A stretch of 64,000 bases of DNA from Flavobacterium terrigena (GTDB lineage Bacteria; Bacteroidota; Bacteroidia; Flavobacteriales; Flavobacteriaceae): assembly GCF_900108955.1 (NCBI RefSeq), contig NZ_FNYA01000007.1:62001-126000 (forward strand). Reading direction: 5' to 3'. This document shows positions 33,942-42,010 of the stretch, piece by piece. Both the position numbers and the translations under genes were made by a program. The number at the start of each line of letters is the position of its first letter. The stretch's first letter is position 1. The notes below the pieces were generated by a model, which was given only the letters and a program-made list of their open reading frames with translations, searched no databases and was not told the origin of the DNA.

Positions 33942-34040
33942 ATTAGTTTAAATGATTCTTTCAATATATCTAATGATTAAACGGATGTCGATTTAAAACC
34001 AGTAGACAGCTTAAAAACATCGCTTATAGACTGATTTTAC
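33942..34040 (+). pseudogene. Decayed 3' fragment of the DUF4239/bestrophin-like gene
   Basis: Read in frame from 33942, this encodes ISLNDSFNISND, a stop (TAA, 33978-33980), then TDVDLKPVDSL. It aligns with ISGLDDPFDITNDEIDVDLKPIDRL at the end of the intact gene at 30580-31392. One codon (Gly) is missing, there is a nonsense codon, and after the Leu codon a 1-bp insertion shifts the frame. Similarity (ACATCG…GATTTT) continues in the shifted frame to about 34040. No similarity is seen before 33942, so only the last ~35 codons remain. Confidence 0.8.
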
Positions 34041-34265
34041 TGTCTAAAAGCTTGACATATCAATAAATTTAACATTTAAAAATATAGTTTATAAATTTTT
34101 CTTAAAAGACGGTTTGTCATCCAAATGAATATTCCGTACATCGATTATAAAGTTAAATACCAAAAAGGTTAAAACACATATAATTACCTTTGGATTAGAA
34201 ATTTAAAGTCAAAATTTGATACAGAAATTTCAACTAAAAAATGTTTAACTAACACATCATTAATC

Positions 34266-35042
34266 ATGAAAAATTTTTTTACACTTTTATTTTTTTGTTG
34301 CTTATTTTCAAACTGCTCTGACGACGACCAAGCAACGACGACAACTCCATCAAGTTCATTAGCTACCAGACCAGATGCTAATTCGTCATTTGATGATTCA
34401 TTCAAAGGGATTTACAAAGGGATAGTAATGGGTGATGTTTCAGGTACTGTATATGTTGACCTACTCAATGACGGCGAAATTTGGGCAAAGCTACGTACCA
34501 ATAATCATGAAACGTATGTTTTACAAAACATTCCTCTTGAAATAGACAAAAACAGCATACCTTCTCCGTTAAAAAAATTTCGCTTTGCAAATGAAAACAT
34601 ATCATTTGATATGAAAGTAGACGAACTTGGAAATAACATTTCCGTTTCGAATTTAATGTTCTTTTCAGATGAAACTTCAAAAATTTGTCTTACGAAAGAA
34701 AGATCAACCTCATTAGTTAAGTGCTATAGCGGTAAATTTATTGGCGACGAAGAATCTGGTGACATTAACTTTACAACTGACGGACAATCAAATGTAAAAG
34801 GTTTTTCAAAAAATTTAAACTCAGCAAGTATTACAAGTGTTAGTGGTTATCTAAATGCAACACTTGCAATAGATGGAAAAACAACTCCAACTGAAGACAA
34901 TCCAAATTATAGCTACTATCAATTAAATGCGAATTTACATATTGGTGAAATTTCAGGATATTTAGAAGGCTACAAATTTGACGGAAAATGGATGGCTGAA
35001 GGTAGTGAATTAGGCAGTTGGAATGCGACTAGAATACTATAA
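34266..35042 (+). CDS. Lipoprotein, 258 aa, unknown function
   Basis: The signal peptide ends in a lipobox (LFSNC, Cys17), followed by an acidic and Thr/Ser-rich linker (SDDDQATTTTPSSS) that may act as an outer-membrane export signal. The mature part is beta-rich: FKGIYKGIVMGDVSGTVYVD (about 46-65), FRFANENISFDMKVDELGNN, SVSGYLNATLAIDG and a C-terminal EGYKFDGKWMAEGSELGSWN. The repeating G-x-Y/W strands resemble a small calycin or beta-barrel-like sensor, but no family is recognised. It has its own terminator at 35062-35097 and stands just before rpoD. Confidence 0.75.
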   Translation: MKNFFTLLFFCCLFSNCSDDDQATTTTPSSSLATRPDANSSFDDSFKGIYKGIVMGDVSGTVYVDLLNDGEIWAKLRTNNHETYVLQNIPLEIDKNSIPSPLKKFRFANENISFDMKVDELGNNISVSNLMFFSDETSKICLTKERSTSLVKCYSGKFIGDEESGDINFTTDGQSNVKGFSKNLNSASITSVSGYLNATLAIDGKTTPTEDNPNYSYYQLNANLHIGEISGYLEGYKFDGKWMAEGSELGSWNATRIL

Positions 35043-35061
35043 AAATAACGTTATTTTATTT

Positions 35062-35097
35062 AAAATGTTCATTTATTAATTTAGGTGAACATTTTTT
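35062..35097 (+). terminator. Terminator after the 258-aa lipoprotein gene
   Basis: AAAATGTTCA (35062-35071) pairs with TGAACATTTT (35086-35095), and a T run follows. Confidence 0.75.
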
Positions 35098-35157
35098 TAT
35101 AAACTTTTGTAACTTTTTACAAACTTCTTACGTATAACAATAAGAACTTTTAAAGTT

Positions 35158-35162
35158 AGGAG
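35158..35162 (+). promoter_or_regulatory. rpoD: Shine-Dalgarno-like AGGAG before rpoD
   Basis: AGGAG lies 8 bases before the rpoD ATG. Such a good match is unusual in this window, where most genes lack a visible ribosome binding site. Confidence 0.5.
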
Positions 35163-35170
35163 AAAACCCA

Positions 35171-36034
35171 ATGAGACAACTTAAAATAACCAAGCAGGTT
35201 ACTAATCGTGAAACTGCTTCCCTAGACAAATATTTACAAGAAATTGGTAAGGTAGATTTAATTACTGCCGATGAAGAAGTTGAGTTAGCACAACGTATAA
35301 AAGCGGGAGATCAACGCGCTTTAGAAAAATTAACAAAAGCAAATTTACGTTTCGTAGTTTCGGTTGCGAAGCAATATCAAAATCAAGGTTTAACTTTACC
35401 CGATTTAATTAATGAAGGAAACTTAGGTTTAATTAAAGCAGCACAACGTTTTGATGAAACTCGTGGTTTCAAATTCATTTCTTATGCAGTATGGTGGATT
35501 CGTCAATCGATTCTTCAAGCATTAGCTGAACAATCTCGTATTGTACGTTTACCATTAAACAAAATTGGTTCTATCAATAAAATCAACAAAATGTACGCTT
35601 TATTAGAGCAATCTAACGAACGTCCACCAAGTGCTGAGGAAATTGCAAAAGAACTAGATATGACAGTGAATGATGTAAAAGAGTCAATGAAAAACTCTGG
35701 TCGTCATTTATCAATGGATGCGCCACTTGTGGAAGGTGAAGATTCTAACTTATATGACGTTTTACGTTCAGGTGAATCTCCAAATCCAGATAGAGAATTA
35801 ATTCACGAATCTCTTCAAACTGAAATTGAAAGAGCATTAGAAACGTTAACTCCTAGAGAAGCGGATGTAGTTCGTTTGTATTTTGGATTAAGCGACCAAC
35901 ACCCAATGACATTAGAAGAAATTGGAGAAACTTTCGATTTAACTCGTGAGCGTGTGCGTCAAATTAAAGAAAAAGCAATTAGAAGATTGAAACATACTTC
36001 TAGAAGTAAAATATTAAAAACGTATTTAGGATAA
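35171..36034 (+). CDS. rpoD: Primary sigma factor (sigma-70, SigA/RpoD type)
   Basis: This 287-residue protein contains regions 1.2-4.2 of sigma-70 but no region 1.1, as in all Bacteroidota primary sigma factors. Region 1.2/2.1 is [20 protein letters not shown] (19-38). Region 2.2-2.4 has [16 protein letters not shown] and [16 protein letters not shown], with promoter-melting aromatics. Region 4.2 has [17 protein letters not shown] (262-278) for the -33 element. The protein directs transcription from TTG/TAnnTTTG promoters such as those seen here upstream of rpsO and rpe. It is followed by a terminator with two extra tandem copies of its right part. Confidence 0.97.
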   Translation: MRQLKITKQVTNRETASLDKYLQEIGKVDLITADEEVELAQRIKAGDQRALEKLTKANLRFVVSVAKQYQNQGLTLPDLINEGNLGLIKAAQRFDETRGFKFISYAVWWIRQSILQALAEQSRIVRLPLNKIGSINKINKMYALLEQSNERPPSAEEIAKELDMTVNDVKESMKNSGRHLSMDAPLVEGEDSNLYDVLRSGESPNPDRELIHESLQTEIERALETLTPREADVVRLYFGLSDQHPMTLEEIGETFDLTRERVRQIKEKAIRRLKHTSRSKILKTYLG

Positions 36035-36090
36035 TACGTTTTTATAAAGTAAACAACAGTGTAAACTGTTCGTTTTTTGATTGATGATTG

Positions 36091-36123
36091 AAACTCCGGC
36101 TGATTACCGGAGTTTTGTTTTTT
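36091..36123 (+). terminator. rpoD: rpoD terminator
   Basis: AAACTCCGG (36091-36099) pairs with CCGGAGTTT (36107-36115) around CTGATTA, followed by GTTTTTTT. Confidence 0.9.
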
Positions 36124-36235
36124 TAGTAAACAAATCTCCAGTCTGTTCGCTTCGCTCGGGTTTCCGGAGTTTTGTTTTTTTAGTAAACAAATCTCCAGTC
36201 TGTTCGCTTCGCTCGGGTTTCCGGAGTTTTGTTTT
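36107..36235. repeat. 57-bp tandem repeat built from the rpoD terminator arm
   Basis: A 57-bp unit starting CCGGAGTTTTGTTTTTTTAG occurs at 36107-36163 and, apparently identically, at 36164-36220. A third partial copy (CCGGAGTTTTGTTTTT) starts at 36221. The unit also includes TCTGTTCGCTTCGCTCGGG. Because 57 is a multiple of three, it creates a spurious repeating reading frame. It fills the gap between rpoD and the rpe promoter and looks like a duplication of the terminator arm. Confidence 0.85.
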
Positions 36236-36317
36236 TAAAGAAACTTCAAAATTCATCATTCGTTATTCATCGTTCAACATTTTTTAACTTGGAATATTCA
36301 ACTTGGAATTTTGAATG

Positions 36318-36346
36318 TTGAAATATTTTAATTTATTGTACCTTTG
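36318..36346 (+). promoter_or_regulatory. rpe: rpe promoter
   Basis: TTG (36318-36320) and TACCTTTG (36339-36346) are separated by 18 bp and match the flavobacterial consensus. The region around is rich in short TTGAATGTTGAA-like repeats. Confidence 0.65.
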
Positions 36347-36420
36347 CCAAAATAACACAAAAACAAATAATTCGAATATTCAATTTTGAATGTTGAATAA
36401 CGAATTTTGAATTAACTACT

Positions 36421-37083
36421 ATGACTAAAAACACACTTATTGCGCCATCAGTTTTAGCTGCTGATTTTGCAAACTTACAACGCGACATCGAAATGATTAA
36501 CAATTCTGAAGCGGATTGGTTTCATATTGATATTATGGATGGCGTTTTTGTGCCAAACATTTCTTTTGGGATGCCAGTTTTACAAGCCATTTCAAAACAT
36601 GCAACGAAAACTATTGATGTGCATTTAATGATTGTTGATCCAGACAGATACATTTCTACGTTTGCCAAATTAGGTGCTAATGTTTTAACCGTTCATTATG
36701 AAGCTTGCAATCATTTACATAGAACACTACAAGCCATAAAAGCGGAAGGTATGAAAGCTGGAGTAGCAATTAATCCTCACACTAGTGTTAAAGTTTTGGA
36801 AGATATTATTCAAGACATCGACTTAGTTTGTATTATGAGTGTGAATCCAGGTTTTGGTGGACAAAGCTTTATTGAAAAAACATACGACAAAGTATATCAA
36901 TTGAAAGAGATGATCAAAAGATGTAAATCGAATACATTGATTGAAATTGATGGTGGTGTAACCAACAAAAACGCAAAACAATTAGTAGATGCTGGCGCAG
37001 ATGTTTTAGTGGCTGGAAGCTATGTTTTTGGCGCTGAAAACCCAACTGCAACTATTGCCGATCTAAAACAAATTACCAAATAA
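36421..37083 (+). CDS. rpe: Ribulose-phosphate 3-epimerase
   Basis: This enzyme interconverts ribulose 5-phosphate and xylulose 5-phosphate in the pentose phosphate pathway (cytoplasmic, metal-dependent TIM barrel). The 220-residue protein carries LIAPSVLAADFANL (5-18), WFHIDIMDGVFVPNISFG (with the catalytic Asp and metal-binding His), DVHLMIV, a second metal His in LTVHYEA, MSVNPGFGGQSFIE and IEIDGGVTNKN with the second catalytic Asp. It is full length and monocistronic, with a promoter at 36318-36346. Confidence 0.96.
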   Translation: MTKNTLIAPSVLAADFANLQRDIEMINNSEADWFHIDIMDGVFVPNISFGMPVLQAISKHATKTIDVHLMIVDPDRYISTFAKLGANVLTVHYEACNHLHRTLQAIKAEGMKAGVAINPHTSVKVLEDIIQDIDLVCIMSVNPGFGGQSFIEKTYDKVYQLKEMIKRCKSNTLIEIDGGVTNKNAKQLVDAGADVLVAGSYVFGAENPTATIADLKQITK

Positions 37084-37090
37084 GTTTATC

Positions 37091-37948
37091 TTAATTTGAA
37101 ATAAAAACGGCTTCGTTATAATTCAACATTTCCTTCACTTTTATATAAATTGAAGGAAATTTTTGTTTTAATTCTTCTGGTGATTCGAAAAAGTGTTCCA
37201 ATAAAACGGCTACAAATTCAAATTGATTTTCGAAAGCATACTGCCGTAAAAACCCGGAATTTAATAATTCTAGTCGTAGACTTTCATCGGAAAATGATAA
37301 AAATAAATTTCGAAGTGTTTCATTAAACAACACATGAGTGGGTTTATCGCTTTTTAATGTTGCAAAATGCAAAGCATGTGTAAATTCGTGTAAACCTAAA
37401 TTCAAATTGTCGTTTTCAATATCAATTCCTTCTTTAAAATCTGACCAAGAAAAAACAACTGTTTTTAATCGCGGATTAAATTCCCCTTTATAATATTCAT
37501 CGGTGTGCGTAGACAAATAAATATTCGGATAAATAATAATCTGCTGAATTAATCTGTTCAAATAATTTTTCATTCCGAAAGTCAACTGAATATAAACCGC
37601 TGCAATAGAAAGTTTCATTTCTCGAGTAATAGAAATATCACGAGTAGAAAATTGTGTTCTCTCAATAAAAGTTGCCACTCTGTGCTCAAAATACACTTTA
37701 TACTTTGGTTTTAATTTGCGATAAAACCGACTATTATTTCGCAAAATCATTTTATCTGTTTCCGATATTTTTTTATTGAATACATGTCCGAAAACAATCA
37801 ATGGTTTTTTGAAGTTGCGTTGATAAATAATCTCAACAATATATAACATGATGTAGCAGTAGCCGATAATTATTGGAGACAATAACAAAAACATGACAAA
37901 AAATTCGGCAAAAGTATATTCTCTTTCTAGTACAGGAATTTCTTGCAT
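37091..37948 (-). CDS. MtfA-like zinc-dependent peptidase (M90)
   Basis: This 285-residue protein has one N-terminal TM segment (residues 17-40). A catalytic domain follows with HEFTH at 187-191 in LGLHEFTHALHFA, plus an upstream VVFSWSDFKEG and a downstream glutamate-rich helix (NQFEFVAVLLEHFFESPEEL) that supplies the third ligand in the family. E. coli MtfA is soluble and modulates the glucose PTS regulator Mlc. That target is absent in Bacteroidota, so the physiological role here is unknown. It is convergent with rpe, 8 bp away. Confidence 0.88.
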   Translation of the reverse strand: MQEIPVLEREYTFAEFFVMFLLLSPIIIGYCYIMLYIVEIIYQRNFKKPLIVFGHVFNKKISETDKMILRNNSRFYRKLKPKYKVYFEHRVATFIERTQFSTRDISITREMKLSIAAVYIQLTFGMKNYLNRLIQQIIIYPNIYLSTHTDEYYKGEFNPRLKTVVFSWSDFKEGIDIENDNLNLGLHEFTHALHFATLKSDKPTHVLFNETLRNLFLSFSDESLRLELLNSGFLRQYAFENQFEFVAVLLEHFFESPEELKQKFPSIYIKVKEMLNYNEAVFISN

Positions 37949-38109
37949 TTTGTAAAAAAGTATTTAAATTTTAAAGTGATTGGTGGTTATGACAAACTTA
38001 TGAATTTTATTCCGATAATTTAACAAAGTTTTTTTTATAAGAGTTTATTAGTAAATTTGATTATTAACCAATGTTATACATTTCTTCAAGTATATAATTT
38101 ATAATCAAG

Positions 38110-38703
38110 ATGATAAAATACTTTTTAATCCTATCAACACTTTTAGTTTTAGGGTGTGATAAAACCGTAGAAAAAAAGAAAATTAGCGTTCCAGTAAACA
38201 AGGAAAAAGAAGCCTTTTTAAAATCTGCATATTTTGATGAAGCACGAATAAAAAATGACAAATATGAAGTCAAGTCTAATGGCGATTCGAGGTCATATTC
38301 TGAACTAGAATTATATTATAGCTACAATAAATCAAAAAAACATGAACTGATTCCTTATTCATTGATTATGGTTGAAAAACATAAAAATTATGATTATTGT
38401 GATAATCTTTTTAACAATCTTTTAGAGTTTTATAGTGAAATTGAGCTAAGTGATTTTTATAATGGTGAAAAAAGTAGTTTAATAAAATATCTTAAAAACA
38501 TTGAGTTGCTCAATAAATACCAACGTGATTATGCTATTTATTTTTTAGAACTTGGCGCAAAAAATAAAAATATAGGCTGCATATCAGATTTAGAAATGAT
38601 AAACCGTTATGGCTTAGGAGTAAATAAAAATTTAAAGAAAGCAGATTCATTAAAAATAGTTTATGAAAAAATAACAGATTTAGAATCCAAAAACATAAAG
38701 TAG
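38110..38703 (+). CDS. Small lipoprotein, 197 aa, possible Sel1-like helical repeat
   Basis: The lipobox LLVLGC gives Cys16. The mature protein is Lys/Tyr/Asn-rich and helical. Near the C-terminus, EMINRYGLGVNKNLKKADSL (about 167-186) resembles one Sel1/TPR-like unit. No family is clear. A TAAATTTG (38052-38059) about 50 bp upstream may be its -7 box. It is followed by a strong terminator and lies beside a tRNA gene. Confidence 0.65.
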   Translation: MIKYFLILSTLLVLGCDKTVEKKKISVPVNKEKEAFLKSAYFDEARIKNDKYEVKSNGDSRSYSELELYYSYNKSKKHELIPYSLIMVEKHKNYDYCDNLFNNLLEFYSEIELSDFYNGEKSSLIKYLKNIELLNKYQRDYAIYFLELGAKNKNIGCISDLEMINRYGLGVNKNLKKADSLKIVYEKITDLESKNIK

Positions 38704-38730
38704 TATTTAGCTTTTATAGAATTAACTCCA

Positions 38731-38770
38731 AAAAAACCTTTGTCAAATTATATCTGACAAAGGTTTTTTT
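38731..38770 (+). terminator. Terminator after the 197-aa lipoprotein gene
   Basis: AAACCTTTGTCA and TGACAAAGGTTT form a 12-bp stem around AATTATATC with a long T run. Confidence 0.85.
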
Positions 38771-38783
38771 TTATTTTGAGACA

Positions 38784-38796
38784 TGACCTCGACAGG
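38784..38796 (-). repeat. Partial copy of the tRNA-Arg 3' end
   Basis: TGACCTCGACAGG matches the last 13 bases of the neighbouring tRNA (TGACCTCGGCAGG at 38891-38903, plus-strand reading) with one change, in the same orientation and 107 bp downstream of the tRNA 3' end. Such copies often mark an old integration (att) site. No integrase is present. Confidence 0.4.
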
Positions 38797-38890
38797 ATTG
38801 ACTTCGTCTATCTGCTTTAAAAATAAAATTAAAACAAAAATTCATTCAAACAAGTTTCTGAATTTTCTTTTTTTTAATTTTATTCATTCG

Positions 38891-38964
38891 TGACCTCGGC
38901 AGGGTTCGAACCTGCAACCAACGGAGCCGAAATCCGTCATTCTATCCAGTTGAACTACGAAGCC
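38891..38964 (-). tRNA. tRNA-Arg (anticodon UCG)
   Basis: The 74-base gene reads GGCTTCG… on the minus strand. Its acceptor stem GGCTTCG pairs with CGAGGTC (two G-U pairs) and the discriminator is A. The anticodon arm ACGGA-TTTCGGC-TCCGT has the loop TTTCGGC with anticodon TCG (arginine, CGA and wobble). The T arm GCAGG-TTCGAAC-CCTGC is perfect. No CCA is encoded. It lies between the lipoprotein terminator and the YqeY gene. Confidence 0.95.
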
Positions 38965-39037
38965 ATTTGAAGTCTGAAGTTGGAAGTTGGAAGTTGGAAG
39001 ATTAAACTTCGTACTTCCAGCTTCCTACTTCTAACTT

Positions 39038-39487
39038 TTAAACTAATAATTTCTTAACAATAGTAGAAATCGTTTTTCCTTCTGCTTGTCCGCCAATTTG
39101 TGCTGACGCTAAGCCCATAACTTTTCCCATTGAAGCAATTCCAGATGCACCAGTTTCTGCAATGATTTTAGCAATAATTGCTTCCACTTCAGCTTCTGAT
39201 AATTGAGCAGGTAAGAATTTCTCGATAACGGCAATTTGAGCTAATTCTGGTTCAGCTAAATCGGCACGGTTTTGTTCTGTAAAAATTGACGCGCTGTCTT
39301 TACGCATTTTTACTAATTTTTGTAGAATTTTAATTTCATCAGCTTCAGAAATTTCTTCTTTAGAACCTGAAGCAGTTTGTGCTAATAATATTTCCGATTT
39401 GATAGCACGTAAAGCTTCAAGCGCCACAGTATCTTTGGCTCTCATTGCTTCTTTCATACTATCCATAATTTGTGCAGATAAGCTCAT
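39038..39487 (-). CDS. GatB/YqeY domain protein
   Basis: This 149-residue protein matches the YqeY family: MSLSAQIMDSMKEAMRAKDT (1-20), ALEALRAIKSEILLAQTASG (23-42), AVIEKFLPAQLSEAEVEAII and the C-terminal GMASMGKVMGL-like segment. The fold is related to the tail domain of the amidotransferase subunit GatB, which binds tRNA. The exact role is not established. A YqeY gene downstream of ftsZ is a frequent arrangement in Bacteroidota. A terminator separates it from the 42-aa gene upstream. Confidence 0.92.
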   Translation of the reverse strand: MSLSAQIMDSMKEAMRAKDTVALEALRAIKSEILLAQTASGSKEEISEADEIKILQKLVKMRKDSASIFTEQNRADLAEPELAQIAVIEKFLPAQLSEAEVEAIIAKIIAETGASGIASMGKVMGLASAQIGGQAEGKTISTIVKKLLV

Positions 39488-39530
39488 ATATTTCGATTTT
39501 AAGTATTTGAATAAATGTTATGCGAAAGTA

Positions 39531-39565
39531 ATAAAAAATCCCGACTCGTTAATAACAAGTCGGGA
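39531..39565 (-). terminator. Terminator of the 42-aa membrane protein gene
   Basis: On the minus strand, TCCCGACT and AGTCGGGA (39539-39546 with 39558-39565) form a stem followed by a T run just after the small gene ends. Confidence 0.7.
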
Positions 39566-39595
39566 GTTAGTTTCTTATAACTTAAAAAATCACAT

Positions 39596-39724
39596 TCAAT
39601 CTAAACTTCTCATTATGCCTCTATACAACTTAAATATAAAGTACATGATAGCTATGATTAAAATAAACAAAAATGCTTGCCAAAAGATTAATCCATAACT
39701 TAAATTTTCTACCGATTGTTCCAT
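39596..39724 (-). CDS. Small membrane protein, 42 aa
   Basis: An ATG at 39724 opens a 42-codon frame encoding MEQSVENLSYGLIFWQAFLF and then a continuing hydrophobic stretch with a basic end (FKLYRGIMRSLD). It is a single TM segment (about residues 12-32) with a negative N-terminus and positive C-terminal tail, typical of a membrane peptide. It lies between ftsZ and the YqeY gene and has its own terminator (39531-39565). Function is unknown; a division-associated role is only suggested by position. Confidence 0.6.
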   Translation of the reverse strand: MEQSVENLSYGLIFWQAFLFILIIAIMYFIFKLYRGIMRSLD

Positions 39725-39791
39725 AAAATAAAATTGTAATTTAATATTTAATTTTACATATTCACAAAACTAACTAACCCGAAACAACAAA

Positions 39792-39812
39792 TTTTACGGC
39801 TTTGCCGTAAAA
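39792..39812. terminator. Second hairpin downstream of ftsZ
   Basis: TTTTACGGC pairs with GCCGTAAAA (9 bp, loop TTT). It may support the main ftsZ terminator 16 bp upstream (minus-strand direction). Confidence 0.45.
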
Positions 39813-39827
39813 ATGCAAATTAATTAA

Positions 39828-39860
39828 AAAAATCCCGACTTGTTTAACAAATCGGGATTT
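39828..39860 (-). terminator. ftsZ / dcw terminator
   Basis: AAATCCCGACTTGTT pairs with AACAAATCGGGATTT (one G-T pair), followed on the minus strand by T residues. It lies about 28 bp after the ftsZ stop. Confidence 0.8.
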
Positions 39861-39887
39861 AAAGTATTGGTTAGTTTTATTTGAGAT

Positions 39888-41966
39888 TTAATCTACATTG
39901 TCATGTAAAAAAGAATTGTTAGAACGCAACTGAATGTCGTCATTACTATCCATTCCTAATGACATACGAGATTGATTATTCTGGTTTGGCATACTCGTTA
40001 CATCTAATCCTTGACGACGAAAAGCTGGTTCTTTTTCTAAATCGTCAATTCTGTTTGGATTATTAAACTTGTGATTGAAACTTTTTAATTTATTTTTTCT
40101 TTCTTCAGCTCTTGATTTTAAAATTTCTTCAATAGACATTTCTACTGGTGAAACTGCATCAAAACTGAAGTTGTTTTCAGAAGTTACATTAGTTGCAACA
40201 GTTTGTTTTACTGTGAAATTTACTTCTTCGTCAATTGGTTCTGCTGCTTGTTGAATTGTAGCTGCAGGTTCAAAAGTTTCTTCAATTTCTTCTTCCAATG
40301 TATATTTAATAATTCCTTCTTGACCTAATTCTGTTACAGGAAAAAATTGAACTGCTTCATTAACTTTAATCTCTTTTGTTTCTTCGCTTAATTCAAAAAC
40401 AATTGTATTTTGATTTACTTCTGCTTTTGTTTCGAATAAATCTAATGAAAAGTTGAAATCATCATTTGCTACAACAAATTCTGGTTCAATTACTTCAATT
40501 TCTCTAACTGAATTAGAAATAATTTCAAATTCTTGAACTGGTCGAACTGCTTCTACAACCGATGGAGCAACATAAGCGATTGGCTCAATGTGCTGAATAG
40601 TTTGCACTGGAATTTCCACTTGGAAAGTTGGTTGTTCCACTACGGCAACTGGTTGTTGAAATTCTGCTGAAACGTTTTCAAAAAACACATCTAAATTTTT
40701 AATATAATCCGATGTAGGAATTAAATCTGAAACAGGTGCTTGAACTGCTTGTGGCTGTTCAATTTCGAAATCATTTAATTCAAAAACAATTTTTGCTTCT
40801 GTTTCAGCTACCACTTCCTTTGGTGCTTCCACTTCAAAAGTTACGTTATTCACAATTGGCTCATTAACAGAAACAACTGGAGTTGAAACGGTATTTGGCG
40901 TTAAATTGTGTTGAATTTTTTGCTCACCATCTAAAGAATGAATAATCTTTTGTGGTTCTGCATTTATAATCTCTTTTTGTTGTTCTATGTTAAATCCTGT
41001 TGCAATAACAGTCACCGAAATAGATTCTTCTAGCTTTTCATCTTCACCAATACCCATAATGATGTTGGCGTTATGACCTGCTTCGTTTTGAATGTATTCG
41101 TTAATTTCACTAATTTCATCGATAGTAATTTCATCTGAACCAAACGTAATAAGCAACAACACGTTTTTAGCACCAGTAATTTTATTATCATTTAATAATG
41201 GAGAATCTAATGCAGATTGGATAGCAACCTTAGCTCTATCCGCACCTGAAGCAACAAAAGATCCCATTATAGCTGTTCCACTATCACTTAAAACTGTTTT
41301 AGCATCTTTAAGGTCAATATTCATTGTTAAGTGATTGGTAATCACTTCTGCAATACCTTTAGAAGCTGTAGCTAACACTTCATCGGCTTTTGAGAAACCT
41401 GCTTTAAAACCAAGATTCCCGTACACTTCTCTTAATTTGTTATTGTTGATAACAATTAATGAGTCTACTTGTTTTCTTAATCTTTCCACACCTTCCATAG
41501 CTTGCTCTGAACGGTTTTTCCCTTCGAACTGAAATGGAATCGTAACAATACCTACTGTTAAAATTCCTCTTTCTTTAGCTAATTGTGCAATTACTGGCGC
41601 AGCACCAGTTCCTGTACCACCACCCATTCCGGCAGTAATAAAAACCATTTTAGTATTCGCATCCAGCATTTTTTCAATTTCCTCGATACTTTCTAAAGCT
41701 GCTTGTTGCCCGATTTCTGGTTTTGCTCCAGCACCTAAACCTTCAGTAAGACTTACACCTAACTGAATTTTATTTGGTACAGGACTTGTTTGTAATGCCT
41801 GAGAATCAGTATTACAAACTACGAAATCCACTCCAATAATTCCTTGTCTAAACATGTGGTTGATGGCATTGCTTCCTCCGCCTCCAACTCCAATAACTTT
41901 TATTACGTTAGATTGATTTTTTGGTAAATCAAATGTAATGTTTCCAAATTCGTTGTTGCTCTCCAT
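39888..41966 (-). CDS. ftsZ: Cell division protein FtsZ
   Basis: FtsZ is the tubulin-like GTPase that forms the division ring. The GTPase core (about residues 20-330) has VIGVGGGGSNAINHM (25-39), the tubulin signature GGGTGTG at 115-121, and NVDLKDA-type T7 loop residues (NIDLKDAKTVL). The total of 692 residues is very long, because residues about 335-680 form a Glu/Val/Pro-rich disordered linker, ending in a short C-terminal tail (RSNNSFLHDNVD) that should bind FtsA. Long linkers are usual for Bacteroidota, but this is at the upper end. It is the last gene of the dcw cluster, 45 bp after ftsA. Confidence 0.97.
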   Translation of the reverse strand: MESNNEFGNITFDLPKNQSNVIKVIGVGGGGSNAINHMFRQGIIGVDFVVCNTDSQALQTSPVPNKIQLGVSLTEGLGAGAKPEIGQQAALESIEEIEKMLDANTKMVFITAGMGGGTGTGAAPVIAQLAKERGILTVGIVTIPFQFEGKNRSEQAMEGVERLRKQVDSLIVINNNKLREVYGNLGFKAGFSKADEVLATASKGIAEVITNHLTMNIDLKDAKTVLSDSGTAIMGSFVASGADRAKVAIQSALDSPLLNDNKITGAKNVLLLITFGSDEITIDEISEINEYIQNEAGHNANIIMGIGEDEKLEESISVTVIATGFNIEQQKEIINAEPQKIIHSLDGEQKIQHNLTPNTVSTPVVSVNEPIVNNVTFEVEAPKEVVAETEAKIVFELNDFEIEQPQAVQAPVSDLIPTSDYIKNLDVFFENVSAEFQQPVAVVEQPTFQVEIPVQTIQHIEPIAYVAPSVVEAVRPVQEFEIISNSVREIEVIEPEFVVANDDFNFSLDLFETKAEVNQNTIVFELSEETKEIKVNEAVQFFPVTELGQEGIIKYTLEEEIEETFEPAATIQQAAEPIDEEVNFTVKQTVATNVTSENNFSFDAVSPVEMSIEEILKSRAEERKNKLKSFNHKFNNPNRIDDLEKEPAFRRQGLDVTSMPNQNNQSRMSLGMDSNDDIQLRSNNSFLHDNVD

Positions 41967-42010
41967 ATATTTGGCTTTTTATTTTTTTGTTATTTGCTAC
42001 TAATAACTCT

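Noticed and set aside
33737..33964. Minus-strand reading frame of 75 codons upstream of the DUF1842 gene
   Set aside because: It covers a promoter region and the decayed bestrophin-like fragment, has a Lys/Arg/Phe-rich composition from AT-rich DNA and no recognisable pattern.
36081..36287. 68-codon frame with a 19-residue repeat
   Set aside because: The repeat is just the translated 57-bp terminator duplication.
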